Origin: Alistipes provencensis
Lineage (GTDB): Bacteria; Bacteroidota; Bacteroidia; Bacteroidales; Rikenellaceae
Direction: 5' to 3'
DNA length: 64,000 bases
NCBI RefSeq assembly: GCF_900083545.1
Contig: NZ_LT559262.1
Location: 372,001-436,000, forward strand
Below, in pieces: positions 17,247 to 26,300 of the stretch. Below the pieces are notes generated by a model, which made no database searches, had not been told where the DNA came from, and saw nothing but the letters and a program-made list of their open reading frames with translations. A program made the translations under genes and the position numbers. Every line of letters begins with the position of its first letter. Positions within the stretch are counted from its first letter, which is position 1.

Positions 17247-18251
17247 TTATTGTCGGTTATACTCGTTCAGCGCCTCGTAGAAAGCCCGAATATTCTCCAT
17301 CGGCACCTCGGGCGGAACGTCGCAGCCCGTGGAGAGCACATAATTCGGCCATTCGGCCGTATTGCGCAGCAGCGCCAGCGTCTCCTCGCGGACCTTCTCC
17401 GCCGAAGCCATCTTGAAGACTCCGACCGGATCGAGGTTTCCCATGACCAGCGCCTCCGCGGGACACTCCTTCAGCGCAGCGACCATGTCGATCTTGTTGC
17501 CGAAATGGAGCCCGGCGGCATTCGTCTCGGCCATCGCGGCCGTGCAATGCCCGGTATTCCCGCAGTTGTGCAGCACCACCATGAACCGGTCGTCCTGCAA
17601 TTCCTCGACGATCTTTTTGATGTAGGCCGACGAGAAGGCCGAACAATCCTCGTTCGAAACCAGCCCGGCGGCCGGCTCGGCGATGATGACACCATTCACC
17701 CCCGTCGCCTTCATCGCCCGGAGGTATTCCATAATAAACTCGCTGCACTTGTCCAGCAGCAGCCGGATCGTATCGGGCTCCGTGTAGAGCGCCATCATCA
17801 TCTCCGACATGTCGAACAGCCGGCCCGCCAGCGAGAAGGGACCGATACACCCGCCGAAGATCGGCTTGTCGGTGATGCGTCCGGCAGCCAGCCGGTTGGC
17901 TTTCAGGTACTCGGGCACCCGCCCGGCCTCCAGCGAGGGGATTTGAAGCGCCTCGACCGAAGCCCGGTCGGAAACCAGTCGCCCCACGATGTTGGGAACC
18001 TCGTTCTCGGCAAAGACCACCTCCGCGCCGAAGGCCTCGGCTTCGACCGTCAGGTCCATGATGACGGTACAAGCCGCCGCGGGGAACGCCTCGTTCAGTT
18101 TGCAGATGGCCTCGGCGTGTATCCGCCCGTCGGTCACGGCCTGCCGCACGGTGTAACCGCACAATTCGATTCCGGGATGCGTCATGATGGGAACGGCCAC
18201 CCGCCGGGGGTCGGCCATCACCTCACGGCTCCACGCTTTCATATCTGTCAT
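17247..18251 (-). CDS. URO-D-fold corrinoid methyltransferase, MtaA-like (probable MT2)
   Basis: About 334 residues, start chosen at 18251 because its ATG overlaps the upstream stop codon (ATGA); a longer frame to 18293 exists. It belongs to the uroporphyrinogen decarboxylase fold but lies beside a corrinoid protein, as in methyltransferase systems. The zinc signature H-x-C-(n)-C of MtaA/MtbA methylcorrinoid methyltransferases is complete: H228 and C230 in VVLHNCGNTG and C310 in STGCDVPPEVP. It should move a methyl group between the B12 protein (18919-19557) and a thiol or other acceptor such as homocysteine, or possibly act on tetrahydrofolate. Acceptor identity is unknown. Its place inside a xylan PUL suggests it completes demethylation of a methylated sugar. 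Confidence 0.82.
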   Translation of the reverse strand: MTDMKAWSREVMADPRRVAVPIMTHPGIELCGYTVRQAVTDGRIHAEAICKLNEAFPAAACTVIMDLTVEAEAFGAEVVFAENEVPNIVGRLVSDRASVEALQIPSLEAGRVPEYLKANRLAAGRITDKPIFGGCIGPFSLAGRLFDMSEMMMALYTEPDTIRLLLDKCSEFIMEYLRAMKATGVNGVIIAEPAAGLVSNEDCSAFSSAYIKKIVEELQDDRFMVVLHNCGNTGHCTAAMAETNAAGLHFGNKIDMVAALKECPAEALVMGNLDPVGVFKMASAEKVREETLALLRNTAEWPNYVLSTGCDVPPEVPMENIRAFYEALNEYNRQ

Positions 18252-18925
18252 AGGTTTGTCTCTTTTCGTTTGTAACAATGTTGGTTCGTGCATATTTCAC
18301 AGTGGTAAGGCTGCGGACGCAGCTCCCGGCCGAGGCCGAAGAACCCGCTGACGGATTTCACGGGCGACATCAGGAACGAATCCGAGAGCACGATGCCGCA
18401 CGGTTCGTCCGGAAAGAGCGAGAAGAGTTTCTGCTGCTCGCAGATGTTCCATCCGCAGTAGCCCGGGCTGTAAGGCAGGCTGCGGCGCAGGTCGCACTCC
18501 GCATCCAGCCGCCGTCCGACGAGGGTCACGCAGGCTTCGGCAACGACGCTCCCGACGGAATCGGCGACGAACTCCTTGAGGATATCGCCTTCGGCCTTCA
18601 GCCGGTGCAGATAGGCGTCGTACTCGCGTCCCGCCGTCGCCACGAACAGGCAGACGTGCGACATGCCGGGCAGGTAGGAGCCGATGATGCCCCCGGGTGC
18701 GAACTCCACGCCTCCGGCGCGGACGTGCCGCCGCGGCAGCAGCTCGGCCTCCAGCACCTGAAACATATACCGGGGAACGCACAGCGCGGCGATCTCGGCC
18801 CGGACCTCGCGGACGACCTCCCGGACGGCGGCATCGGGGAGACTCCCCCGATAGCCCATTGTCCGGTAGATTTCGTCGTCGGAGACATCCAGCGAATCCA
18901 GCGCCGCCTCACCCCGCTCTAACAT
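18248..18925 (-). CDS. Stand-alone MetH activation-domain-like protein (corrinoid reactivation)
   Basis: A 225-residue protein resembling the AdoMet-binding activation domain of B12-dependent methionine synthase, without the rest of MetH. The strongest segment is RRSLPYSPGYCGW near residues 168-180, matching the R-x-x-x-G-Y region that binds AdoMet, with PVKSVSGFFGLG downstream. The C-terminus has a Cys cluster (HCEICTNQHC) not expected in MetH, which could bind metal or an Fe-S centre. It would reductively remethylate the inactive Co(II) form of the neighbouring corrinoid protein. It overlaps both neighbours (corrinoid protein stop at 18919, methyltransferase start at 18251), so the three are translated together. 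Confidence 0.8.
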   Translation of the reverse strand: MLERGEAALDSLDVSDDEIYRTMGYRGSLPDAAVREVVREVRAEIAALCVPRYMFQVLEAELLPRRHVRAGGVEFAPGGIIGSYLPGMSHVCLFVATAGREYDAYLHRLKAEGDILKEFVADSVGSVVAEACVTLVGRRLDAECDLRRSLPYSPGYCGWNICEQQKLFSLFPDEPCGIVLSDSFLMSPVKSVSGFFGLGRELRPQPYHCEICTNQHCYKRKETNL

Positions 18926-19557
18926 GCCTGCAACACCCGTTTCGCCAGCACGACGGCGCCGTTGGCATTGGCACTGTAACCGTCGGCGCCGATCTGGAGG
19001 GCGAACTCCTCGTTGACGGGAGCCCCGCCGATAATCACCTTCACCTGCTGGCGCAGCCCTTCGGCAGCCAGCGTGTCGATGACATTCTTCATGTAGTTCA
19101 TCGTCGTGGTCAGCAGCGCCGACAGGCAGACGATCTGTGGGTTGTACTTCTTCACCGCCTCGACGAACTGCCGGTCAGAGATATCCACACCGAGGTTGAT
19201 GACCTCGAATCCGCATCCCTCCAGCATCGAAGCCACGAGGTTCTTGCCGATGTCGTGCAAATCGCCCTTGACCGTGCCGATCACCAGCGTCCCGAGTGTC
19301 GCACCCGTTCCCGCCTTGAGCAGGGGTTTCAGGATCTCGAGGCACCCCTTCATGGCGCGTGCGGCCAGCAGGAGGTTGGGAACGAACGCCGAGCCGTTCT
19401 CGAAGCGCAGGCCTATCTCCTCCATGCCTTTAATCAGACCGTTGTTAATGATGTCCTGCGCGTCAGCCCCCGAGGCGATCGCGTCGTTGACCAGCGCCGT
19501 GGCTTCGTTGAGCTTGCCGGCGACGATCATATCTTTCAAATCCGTGTATTCTGCCAT
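18919..19557 (-). CDS. Corrinoid (B12-binding) methyltransferase subunit, MtaC/MtbC-like
   Basis: A 212-residue protein with a helical cap domain (about 1-88) and a Rossmann-like B12 domain (about 90-212). The base-off/His-on cobalamin signature is complete: GDLHDIGKN with lower axial ligand H101, then a SALLTT segment and IGGAPV. Such proteins carry the methyl group on cobalt between two methyltransferases. The flanking genes supply exactly those partners: a URO-D-fold methyltransferase upstream (19571-20578), a reactivase overlapping its end, and a second methyltransferase. The Met start at 19557 follows the upstream stop by 13 bp. Assignment as a methyl carrier is strong; the methyl donor is unknown. 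Confidence 0.92.
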   Translation of the reverse strand: MAEYTDLKDMIVAGKLNEATALVNDAIASGADAQDIINNGLIKGMEEIGLRFENGSAFVPNLLLAARAMKGCLEILKPLLKAGTGATLGTLVIGTVKGDLHDIGKNLVASMLEGCGFEVINLGVDISDRQFVEAVKKYNPQIVCLSALLTTTMNYMKNVIDTLAAEGLRQQVKVIIGGAPVNEEFALQIGADGYSANANGAVVLAKRVLQAC

Positions 19558-19570
19558 AATACTGATTTTT

Positions 19571-20578
19571 TTATTTAAGTTGTTTTTGTGCCACCTCGAT
19601 AAATGCGAGGATGTTCTCGAAAGGGGTATCCCCCTCGACCGAGTGCGAGGGCGAGAAAATGTAACCGCCCTCGCGGCCCAGTTCCAGCAGGCGTTCCGAC
19701 TCGGCGACGACCTCTTCGCGCGTTCCGAACGGGAGAACCTTCTGCATGGAGAGCCCGCCGTGGAAAGCCAGTCGCCCGCGGTAACGGGGCAGGATGTCGT
19801 AGACGTCCATCACCTCCGGCTGGAACGGGTTGAAGCAGTTCAGCCCGGCGTCGACCAAATCGTCGAACAGCTCGTCCACGTCGCCGCAGCTATGGATCAT
19901 CACATATTTCCCGGCGGCGCGAACCCGACCGTACATCCGCTGCAAGCGGGGATAGATGAACTCTTTCCAGAGGTCGTACCCCATGATGAGTCCCTTCTGC
20001 TGCCCCCAGTCGTCGCCGAAATAGACGGCGTCGATGTCGTATTCGAGGGCCTTTTCCACCTGCGCGAGATTATAGTCGCAGATGGCGTCCAACAACTCGT
20101 TCACGAAATCGGGATTGATGATGAAGTCCATCAGCAGGTTCTCAATGCCTCGCAGGGTCCAAGCCCGCTCGTAGAGCGAGAACCCGATCTGGAAACAGCG
20201 GAACATCCCGGGCTTGGCCGCGATCTCCGGCTCGATGTTGGCGAAGAACCGGGGATCGAGCGGGTCGGGGAAGGTATACCCCTCCAGCGTGGGCTCGGGC
20301 AACACGACGCCCTTCACGTCGCCGATGTCCTTGTCGATACTGCGGTCCCAGACCACCTTGAAAACATCCTGATAGAGATCGCCCCCGAGGTGTTCGAAAA
20401 ACCCGATATCGCTGCCCAACTGCAGGATATGGTTGCCCAGCACCGGATCGAGGTCCTCCACGCCGTAGTATTTCCGGAGCTGCTCCAGCGGCTCCACCGT
20501 AAATTTGAACGACCAAGGCACATAGGGCGGTTTCTTACCGTCCAGCACCGTCTTTATGACTTCCCGTTGTGTCATCAT
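19571..20578 (-). CDS. URO-D-fold methyltransferase, candidate substrate demethylase (MT1)
   Basis: A 335-residue URO-D-fold protein. It has the first two zinc ligands (H229 and C231 in VMIHSCGDVDE) but lacks the third Cys of MtaA-type proteins; the equivalent C-terminal segment reads GYIFSPSHSVEGDTP. That pattern differs from the second methyltransferase at 17247 and suggests the two have different jobs. This one is the better candidate for taking the methyl group from the substrate. It is not heme-pathway HemE, being in an operon with a corrinoid protein and glycoside hydrolases. It starts 13 bp after the DUF3823 lipoprotein gene, so the module is in the PUL transcript. A 4-O-methyl-glucuronic acid derivative is the obvious but unproven substrate. 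Confidence 0.82.
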   Translation of the reverse strand: MMTQREVIKTVLDGKKPPYVPWSFKFTVEPLEQLRKYYGVEDLDPVLGNHILQLGSDIGFFEHLGGDLYQDVFKVVWDRSIDKDIGDVKGVVLPEPTLEGYTFPDPLDPRFFANIEPEIAAKPGMFRCFQIGFSLYERAWTLRGIENLLMDFIINPDFVNELLDAICDYNLAQVEKALEYDIDAVYFGDDWGQQKGLIMGYDLWKEFIYPRLQRMYGRVRAAGKYVMIHSCGDVDELFDDLVDAGLNCFNPFQPEVMDVYDILPRYRGRLAFHGGLSMQKVLPFGTREEVVAESERLLELGREGGYIFSPSHSVEGDTPFENILAFIEVAQKQLK

Positions 20579-20591
20579 GATTTCAGTCCTT

Positions 20592-21368
20592 TTAGTTGTT
20601 CCACTCCTTTACCGGAAGCCCCTCCACCTTGACCACCGGCGTAAACAGGTAGTAATCGGGGATGTTGCCCAACTCGATGGCCATGCGGCAGTAGGCATAG
20701 CTGCGGTAATTGTTCGTATAGCCGGTCTGGTAATCCTTCACCGGAATATCCATCGTCGACTCGCCCTGATAGTTGGGCAGCCAGCCGCTCCAAGTCTTCG
20801 TGCAGGTCGTGGCGCTGTTCACAATCCGCGAGGTGCTCACATAACCGCGGACCTTGGCAAGGGCCGGCCGGTTGGCGTCGGTCACCAGTCCGCCCTCGTC
20901 GTTGACCGTAGCGATCTGGCAGCTCATCTTGATCTGCCCGTCCTCGTACCACGCCTTGAACTCGCTGAGTACATAGTAGGGAATAACCTCGATATCCATT
21001 CTGAGATTGGTCTGCAGATCTATATCGGTCGTGGGATAACCCTCGCTCTCCCCCATGTAGGGGTAATCCGGGAAGACGAAAGGATAGGGGTTGTTGTAAG
21101 GCGTCAGCGAATACTTGCCGCCGAACAACAACTGGGTGAAAGAGCCGTCGGCTGCGACCTGGATGGCCGTTCCGGCATCAACCTTGCCGAAACCCGACTG
21201 CACGACGCGGAGCACGGTGCGGGCGGGATTGCCGTCGAACGGCAGGTTCTCGCCTTCGTAAACCATGTTTCCGCTGATGACGAGCGAAGGAGCCTCGTAG
21301 TTGTCATACTCGCAGGAAGTAAAACCGAAGGCGGCCAACGCCAAACCGATGATTAATATCTTTTTCAT
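20592..21368 (-). CDS. DUF3823 outer-membrane lipoprotein (SusE/F-position glycan-binding protein)
   Basis: About 258 residues, starting at the ATG at 21368, with a lipoprotein signal ending FGFTSCEYD. The SLVISGNMVYEGENLPFDG segment and following beta-rich region match DUF3823, a two-domain family found directly after SusD in many PULs. Such proteins are thought to be surface glycan-binding partners of the SusC/SusD complex. It starts 12 bp after the SusD stop and is followed closely by the methyltransferase module. Ligand cannot be read from the sequence. Confidence 0.85.
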   Translation of the reverse strand: MKKILIIGLALAAFGFTSCEYDNYEAPSLVISGNMVYEGENLPFDGNPARTVLRVVQSGFGKVDAGTAIQVAADGSFTQLLFGGKYSLTPYNNPYPFVFPDYPYMGESEGYPTTDIDLQTNLRMDIEVIPYYVLSEFKAWYEDGQIKMSCQIATVNDEGGLVTDANRPALAKVRGYVSTSRIVNSATTCTKTWSGWLPNYQGESTMDIPVKDYQTGYTNNYRSYAYCRMAIELGNIPDYYLFTPVVKVEGLPVKEWNN

Positions 21369-21380
21369 TGTCAATACCGA

Positions 21381-23321
21381 TTATTGGTTAGGATTCTGTT
21401 CGATATAGGGATTGCCCTCCGACTTCGGATAGTAGGAATAGTACATCGAACGGCTGAAATTCAGCGGCTGGCCGTAATAGGAGGTCGATCCGCGATGTTC
21501 GAGCTTCACTTTGCGGAAGATCCACTTGCCGTCGTCCGAGGTCCCCGGAGCGTAGATTCTGTAAGGCCACAGCCCCTTCATGATCGAGCTCTCGTTGGTC
21601 TCGTCGTAAGCCCAGACCTCGTCGGCGATGCGCCAGCGTTTCAGGTCGTAGTAGCGGTGGTCCTCATAGGCCAGTTCAACGCGGCGCTCGTTCATGATAC
21701 GGTCCATCGTCAGTTCGTTGTCCCGCAGCGTGAAGGACAAACCTCCGGCGCGCTCGCGGACCGCGTTGATCAGTTCCAGAGCCAGCGATCTCATGTTATA
21801 CTCCTTATAGGTCGCTACACCGTTCTCCGAGAGGCAGTAAGCGGCCTCAGCGGCATTCAGCAGCACCTCGCCGTAACGGAAGATGATCTTGGGAACGGTA
21901 CTGCCGCCCTCAGCCTCGGAACCCGACTTGGTGTCCACGCACTTGCGCATCAGGAATCCCGTGTGCGAAATGTAGCCGCTGACGCGGTGCGGGCCCTCGA
22001 GCCCCGTGATTTTCACGTTGTTGTAGTAGTTGCCGTCGGTCTGGTAGTTCTCCATGCCGTCGATGGTCTTGAACGTGTAGCTTCCGTCCGAGTTGCGGAT
22101 GGCCAGACCCGCCTGCAGGTCGATCGCCGTGTTGCGGAACACGGAGCCCGGCGTGAGGATCGAACCGGCCAGACGCGGATCGCGGTCCTCGAAAATCTGC
22201 GACGCGCTGTCGTAAATGCGATACTTCAGCCGCGAAGTTCCGTCCAGCATCGTCTCCACCTCCACGGCACCGTCATAGGGGTTGAACGGCTCGACGCTCC
22301 GGGTCGAAAGACGCTCGTAGGCGTCCACCTGATTCAGCGTGGGGTTCAGCTCGCAGCCCGTCTTCAGACCGGCGTGCAGGGCGGCGCAGATGGTCTTCTG
22401 GGTGAAGTAGTTCTTGAAGGTCGTCCCGTCGTAATCGCGGCTGAAGATTACCTCGGGATTGCCCGAACTCTTGAGGAAAAGACCGGCATAGTTGGCAGCC
22501 AGATCGGCATCCGCCTTATAGAGCGAATAGCCCAGATCCCGGAGGCCCAGATAGGCATCGATGCACTTCTGGAAATAGTCGTTGGCAAGCTCGGCCGGGA
22601 TACCGACCGCCCCGCTCGACAGCACCAGACCCTTGTCGGCATTCTTCTGGGAACGGTAGGCGATGCTTCCGGCATAGAGCATGGCACGGCATTTCAGCGC
22701 CAGAGCCGATCCCTGCGTGGCACGGGTCTTCAGACCTGCGGCGGCTGCCGCCAAATCGCCGACGATGGCATCCATTTCCGAGGCGATGTAGTCGTAAACC
22801 TCGGTTTCCTTGTTGCGTGGACGCGCCAACTCGATGGGGTTCTCCGTGTAGTCGAAAGACTCCTCGATGATGGGTACGCCGCCCAAGATGGTCACAAGGT
22901 CGAAATAGACCATGGCACGCAGGAAACGGGCTTCGGCGAGGAAATAGTTGCGCTGCTCGTCGGAGATGCCCGTCGCATGCTCCTTCAGTTCGCCGATGTG
23001 GATGTTGATCTCGCGGATCAGCGTGTATTTACCCGCATAGTCGCCCACCCGGTAGTTGTGGTCGACATTCCCGGCCTGTTCCCAATAACTGCTGCCTTGT
23101 GAACACTCGTCCCAGCGGGCGATGTCCATCAGGCCGCCGTTGAAATCTTGGTTGATCGTCAACCGCGCATAGAAGTTCGCAGCCACACTGCTGATGCTCT
23201 CGACCGAGGAGTAGACCTGATCCCCGGAGAGCGCCGTGGAGTCCTCCTGCGTCAGCCAGTCGTTGCAGGACGAGCAGATCAGCGCACAACCGGCCAATAT
23301 TGCATATACTTTGTTTTTCAT
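21381..23321 (-). CDS. SusD-like glycan-binding lipoprotein
   Basis: A 646-residue RagB/SusD family protein with a lipoprotein signal (ILAGCALICSSC). Visible family hallmarks are the TPR-like helical N-terminal half (YFLAEARFLRAMVYFDLVTILGGVPII near 130-155) and the C-terminal EVLLNAAEAAY, AVRERAG and RRVELAYEDHRYYDLKRW segments. It caps the SusC transporter at the cell surface and binds the oligosaccharide before import. It lies 11 bp after the SusC stop, the usual pairing. At 646 residues it is longer than the common 500-600, which may reflect a large branched ligand. Confidence 0.95.
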   Translation of the reverse strand: MKNKVYAILAGCALICSSCNDWLTQEDSTALSGDQVYSSVESISSVAANFYARLTINQDFNGGLMDIARWDECSQGSSYWEQAGNVDHNYRVGDYAGKYTLIREINIHIGELKEHATGISDEQRNYFLAEARFLRAMVYFDLVTILGGVPIIEESFDYTENPIELARPRNKETEVYDYIASEMDAIVGDLAAAAAGLKTRATQGSALALKCRAMLYAGSIAYRSQKNADKGLVLSSGAVGIPAELANDYFQKCIDAYLGLRDLGYSLYKADADLAANYAGLFLKSSGNPEVIFSRDYDGTTFKNYFTQKTICAALHAGLKTGCELNPTLNQVDAYERLSTRSVEPFNPYDGAVEVETMLDGTSRLKYRIYDSASQIFEDRDPRLAGSILTPGSVFRNTAIDLQAGLAIRNSDGSYTFKTIDGMENYQTDGNYYNNVKITGLEGPHRVSGYISHTGFLMRKCVDTKSGSEAEGGSTVPKIIFRYGEVLLNAAEAAYCLSENGVATYKEYNMRSLALELINAVRERAGGLSFTLRDNELTMDRIMNERRVELAYEDHRYYDLKRWRIADEVWAYDETNESSIMKGLWPYRIYAPGTSDDGKWIFRKVKLEHRGSTSYYGQPLNFSRSMYYSYYPKSEGNPYIEQNPNQ

Positions 23322-23332
23322 CGCTAATTCTG

Positions 23333-26300
23333 TTAAAAGGTTATGTTAACGCCCACCGTGTACACCCGGTGCTGGGGGTAATCGGCGCCCTGAACACCCG
23401 AAACCTCCGGGTCGACACCGTAATCCTTCAGGTTGTCGAACGAGAAGAGGTTCGTTCCCTCGACGTAGAAGCGGCACTTCTGGATCAAGGCCTTCTTCGT
23501 CCACTTCGTCGGAAGCGTATAGCCCAGCACGAGGTTGCGCAGACGCAGATAGCGCACATTCTTGTTGTAGAAGTTGTTCGTACGCCACGTCGACGGGTTG
23601 TCCGGACCGCGGAACGCGGGGAACTTGCCGGGAACCCATGGCGACGTAGGGTCGAGGATGTTCTCGTGGTGCCACACGTCCAGCGTGTTGTACTTGAAGC
23701 CGTTGGCCACATGCTGTACGCCGCTGCCCCAGATGGTGAACCACTCGGGGCACCATGTATTCATGAAGCCTCCGGCGAAATCGGCCGCGAAGTCGATGCC
23801 CTTCCAGTCCAGTCCGAACGAGAAGCCCAGCGACAGCAGGGGATTCTTGTTGCCCTGACCGTCGTTGTAGGGGTAGTCGGAACCGGCATAGCCCAGCGGA
23901 CGGCGGTCGTAGTCGTTGATGACGCCGTCACCGTTGTAGTCGCGGAAGATCAGGTCGCCCGGCAGCAGCGTCGTGTTGTTGCGCCCGTCGATGTTGACCG
24001 GATAGTTGTCGATCTCCTCCTGAGTCTGGAACACGCCGACCACGTCGTACATCCAAGCATTGCCGTTCACCACGTTGGCCCAACGGTCGCTCTGTCCGAA
24101 CCAGTATTTGTCATAGGCGTTAAAGAACTTTTCGCCGTAAATCTTGCCGTTCTTGCGGCGGGCCAGCGTCATGTTACCACCCACGAAATAGCTGATGTCA
24201 CCGGCTTTGTCGGCCCACTTCAGCGAAACGTCGAGACCCTCATTCATATCGGAATTGAGGTTCTGCGGCAGGGCGCTCAGACCGCTCTCGTAGGGGAAGT
24301 TGACGTCGTCGGGATAAGCCGCGATGCCGTCGCGCTTGCGCTTGAAGAGGTCGAACTCGAAATTCAGCCGGTTGTTCAGGAAGCCCAGTTCGACGCCGAG
24401 GTCCATGATGACGCTCGTCATCCACGTCAGCGTGGTGATGGGAGTTCCCTTGACCTTCGTACCCACGATCGCCGAGTTGTCGGTCGACGAGAAGGGGTCG
24501 GACGGAATGTAGGAGCTGCCCTGTTTGTAGTTGTAGCCCGTCATGAAGGCATAGTCGGGATAGAGGCTGCCCAACCCGTCGTCGCCGACCTCACCGTAGG
24601 AGAAGCGCAGTTTGACGTTGGTGAGCCACTCGGCAACGCGCGAATCCTTGAAGAACGACTCCTCGGAGATGCGCCAAGCGGCGGAAACCGACGGAAAGAA
24701 GGCCCAGCGCTTGCCCTTCGGGAAACGCCACGAACCGTCGTAACGCCCCGAAAAGTCGATGATGTACTTCTGGTCGTAGTTGTAACCGGCACGGAAGATC
24801 ATACTGGCCGTGGAATTCTGTATCTTCCGCTCGTCGACGGTGTTGTTCTCGCTTGTGGAAACCAAGTCGACAAAAGGATTATCAACCGGTGACTGCTTGA
24901 CATAGAGGTAGTTTTGCTGACGCTGAAAGAACTCGAAACCGGCCGTGGCCGTCACGTTGTGCTTGCCGGCGAACGTGCGGTCGAAATTCAGCAGGAACTG
25001 GCCGTTGACGTCGTAGTAGTTGTCGCGCGTGCGGCTGCGGTTGGCGCCTCCGGCCGCAGCCTTGTCGTACATCACCACATAGCTGTCCGTCGCCCGGTTA
25101 TAGGTATACTCCTTGTAGCCCTTCTCGTTGCGGTTCTGGTTGTTGTTGGCGAAAAAGTAGGAGAACAACGCCTTGGCGCTCAGACCTTCGAGCGGCGTTT
25201 CGTAATCCGCCGTGAGGGTGTTGCGGATGGTCCGCCACTTGTTGTCGTATTCGCCGGCGTGCGCCTTATCCATGGCGGCCATATTGCGCGAGTCGTGCGC
25301 CACGAGGTAGTTCAGGTAATTCGGATTGTCGTTGGCATAGGGACGGTAGGTCGGCAGCAGGCCGAACAGCGAGTTGCGAACCAACTGGTAACCGCCCGCC
25401 GCAGCGTCGATCGGGGTCAGGGCCGGACCGTTGTTGTCCTCGATCTTGGCCGACATCTGATAGCCTATCTTCAGCCTTTTGGTCATCTGCATGCTGAAAT
25501 TACCCTGCAGGTTGACACGGTTGAAATTGTAGTCCTTGAAGACGGCGTCCTGATCGATGTACGAAGCCGACACATAGTAGGAGGTCTTCTCGCCGCCGCC
25601 CGAAATACTGGCGTTCACATAGTACTGCGGGGCAGCATTGTCGATGTAGTTATCATACCAGTCGAAACTGCGGTAGTCCTCGCCCGTGGCGGGATTGTAA
25701 CGCCCCTCTTTCCACTTCTCCAGCTCCACACGCAGGTAAGCCAGCTCCGAAGGATCGGTCATGACACCACGGTTGACCTTCTGCATGGCCTGCGCGTAGT
25801 TGTACTCGTAGGCGTTCATCAGTTCGGGATAGGTGGTCCACTGCTGCCAGCCCATGTAGGCGTTGAGCGAAACGGTGGGCGCCGTATTCTTGCCGCCCGA
25901 CTTCGTCGTCACAAGGATGACGCCGTTGGCAGCCTTCATACCGTAGATGGCAGCGGCTCCGTCCTTCAGGACCGAAATATTTTCGATATCGTTGATGTCG
26001 AGGTTGTTGAACGACCCCGCATCGGTCATGATACCGTCGATGACGTACAGCGGCGCACCCATGTTGCGGATCTGAAGGTTCGCACTGGCTCCCGGCTCGC
26101 CGGATTTTTGGCGGGCGGTGATACCGGCGATCTTGCCGACGATGGCGCCGGCGGTCGTCGAAGAGGTCGAACGCACGATATCGTCGCTGTTGATGCTGCT
26201 CACGGCAGCACTCACACCACCCTTGCGCTTGGTTCCGTAACCCACGACGACGATCTCGTCCACCAGTTTCGAATCGTCCTGCAGGGTGATGCGCATGAAA

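Noticed and set aside
17247-20578. Naming the two URO-D-fold genes as hemE
   Set aside because: They sit with a corrinoid protein and reactivase, carry zinc H-x-C motifs of methyltransferases, and two copies within a glycan operon do not fit heme synthesis.
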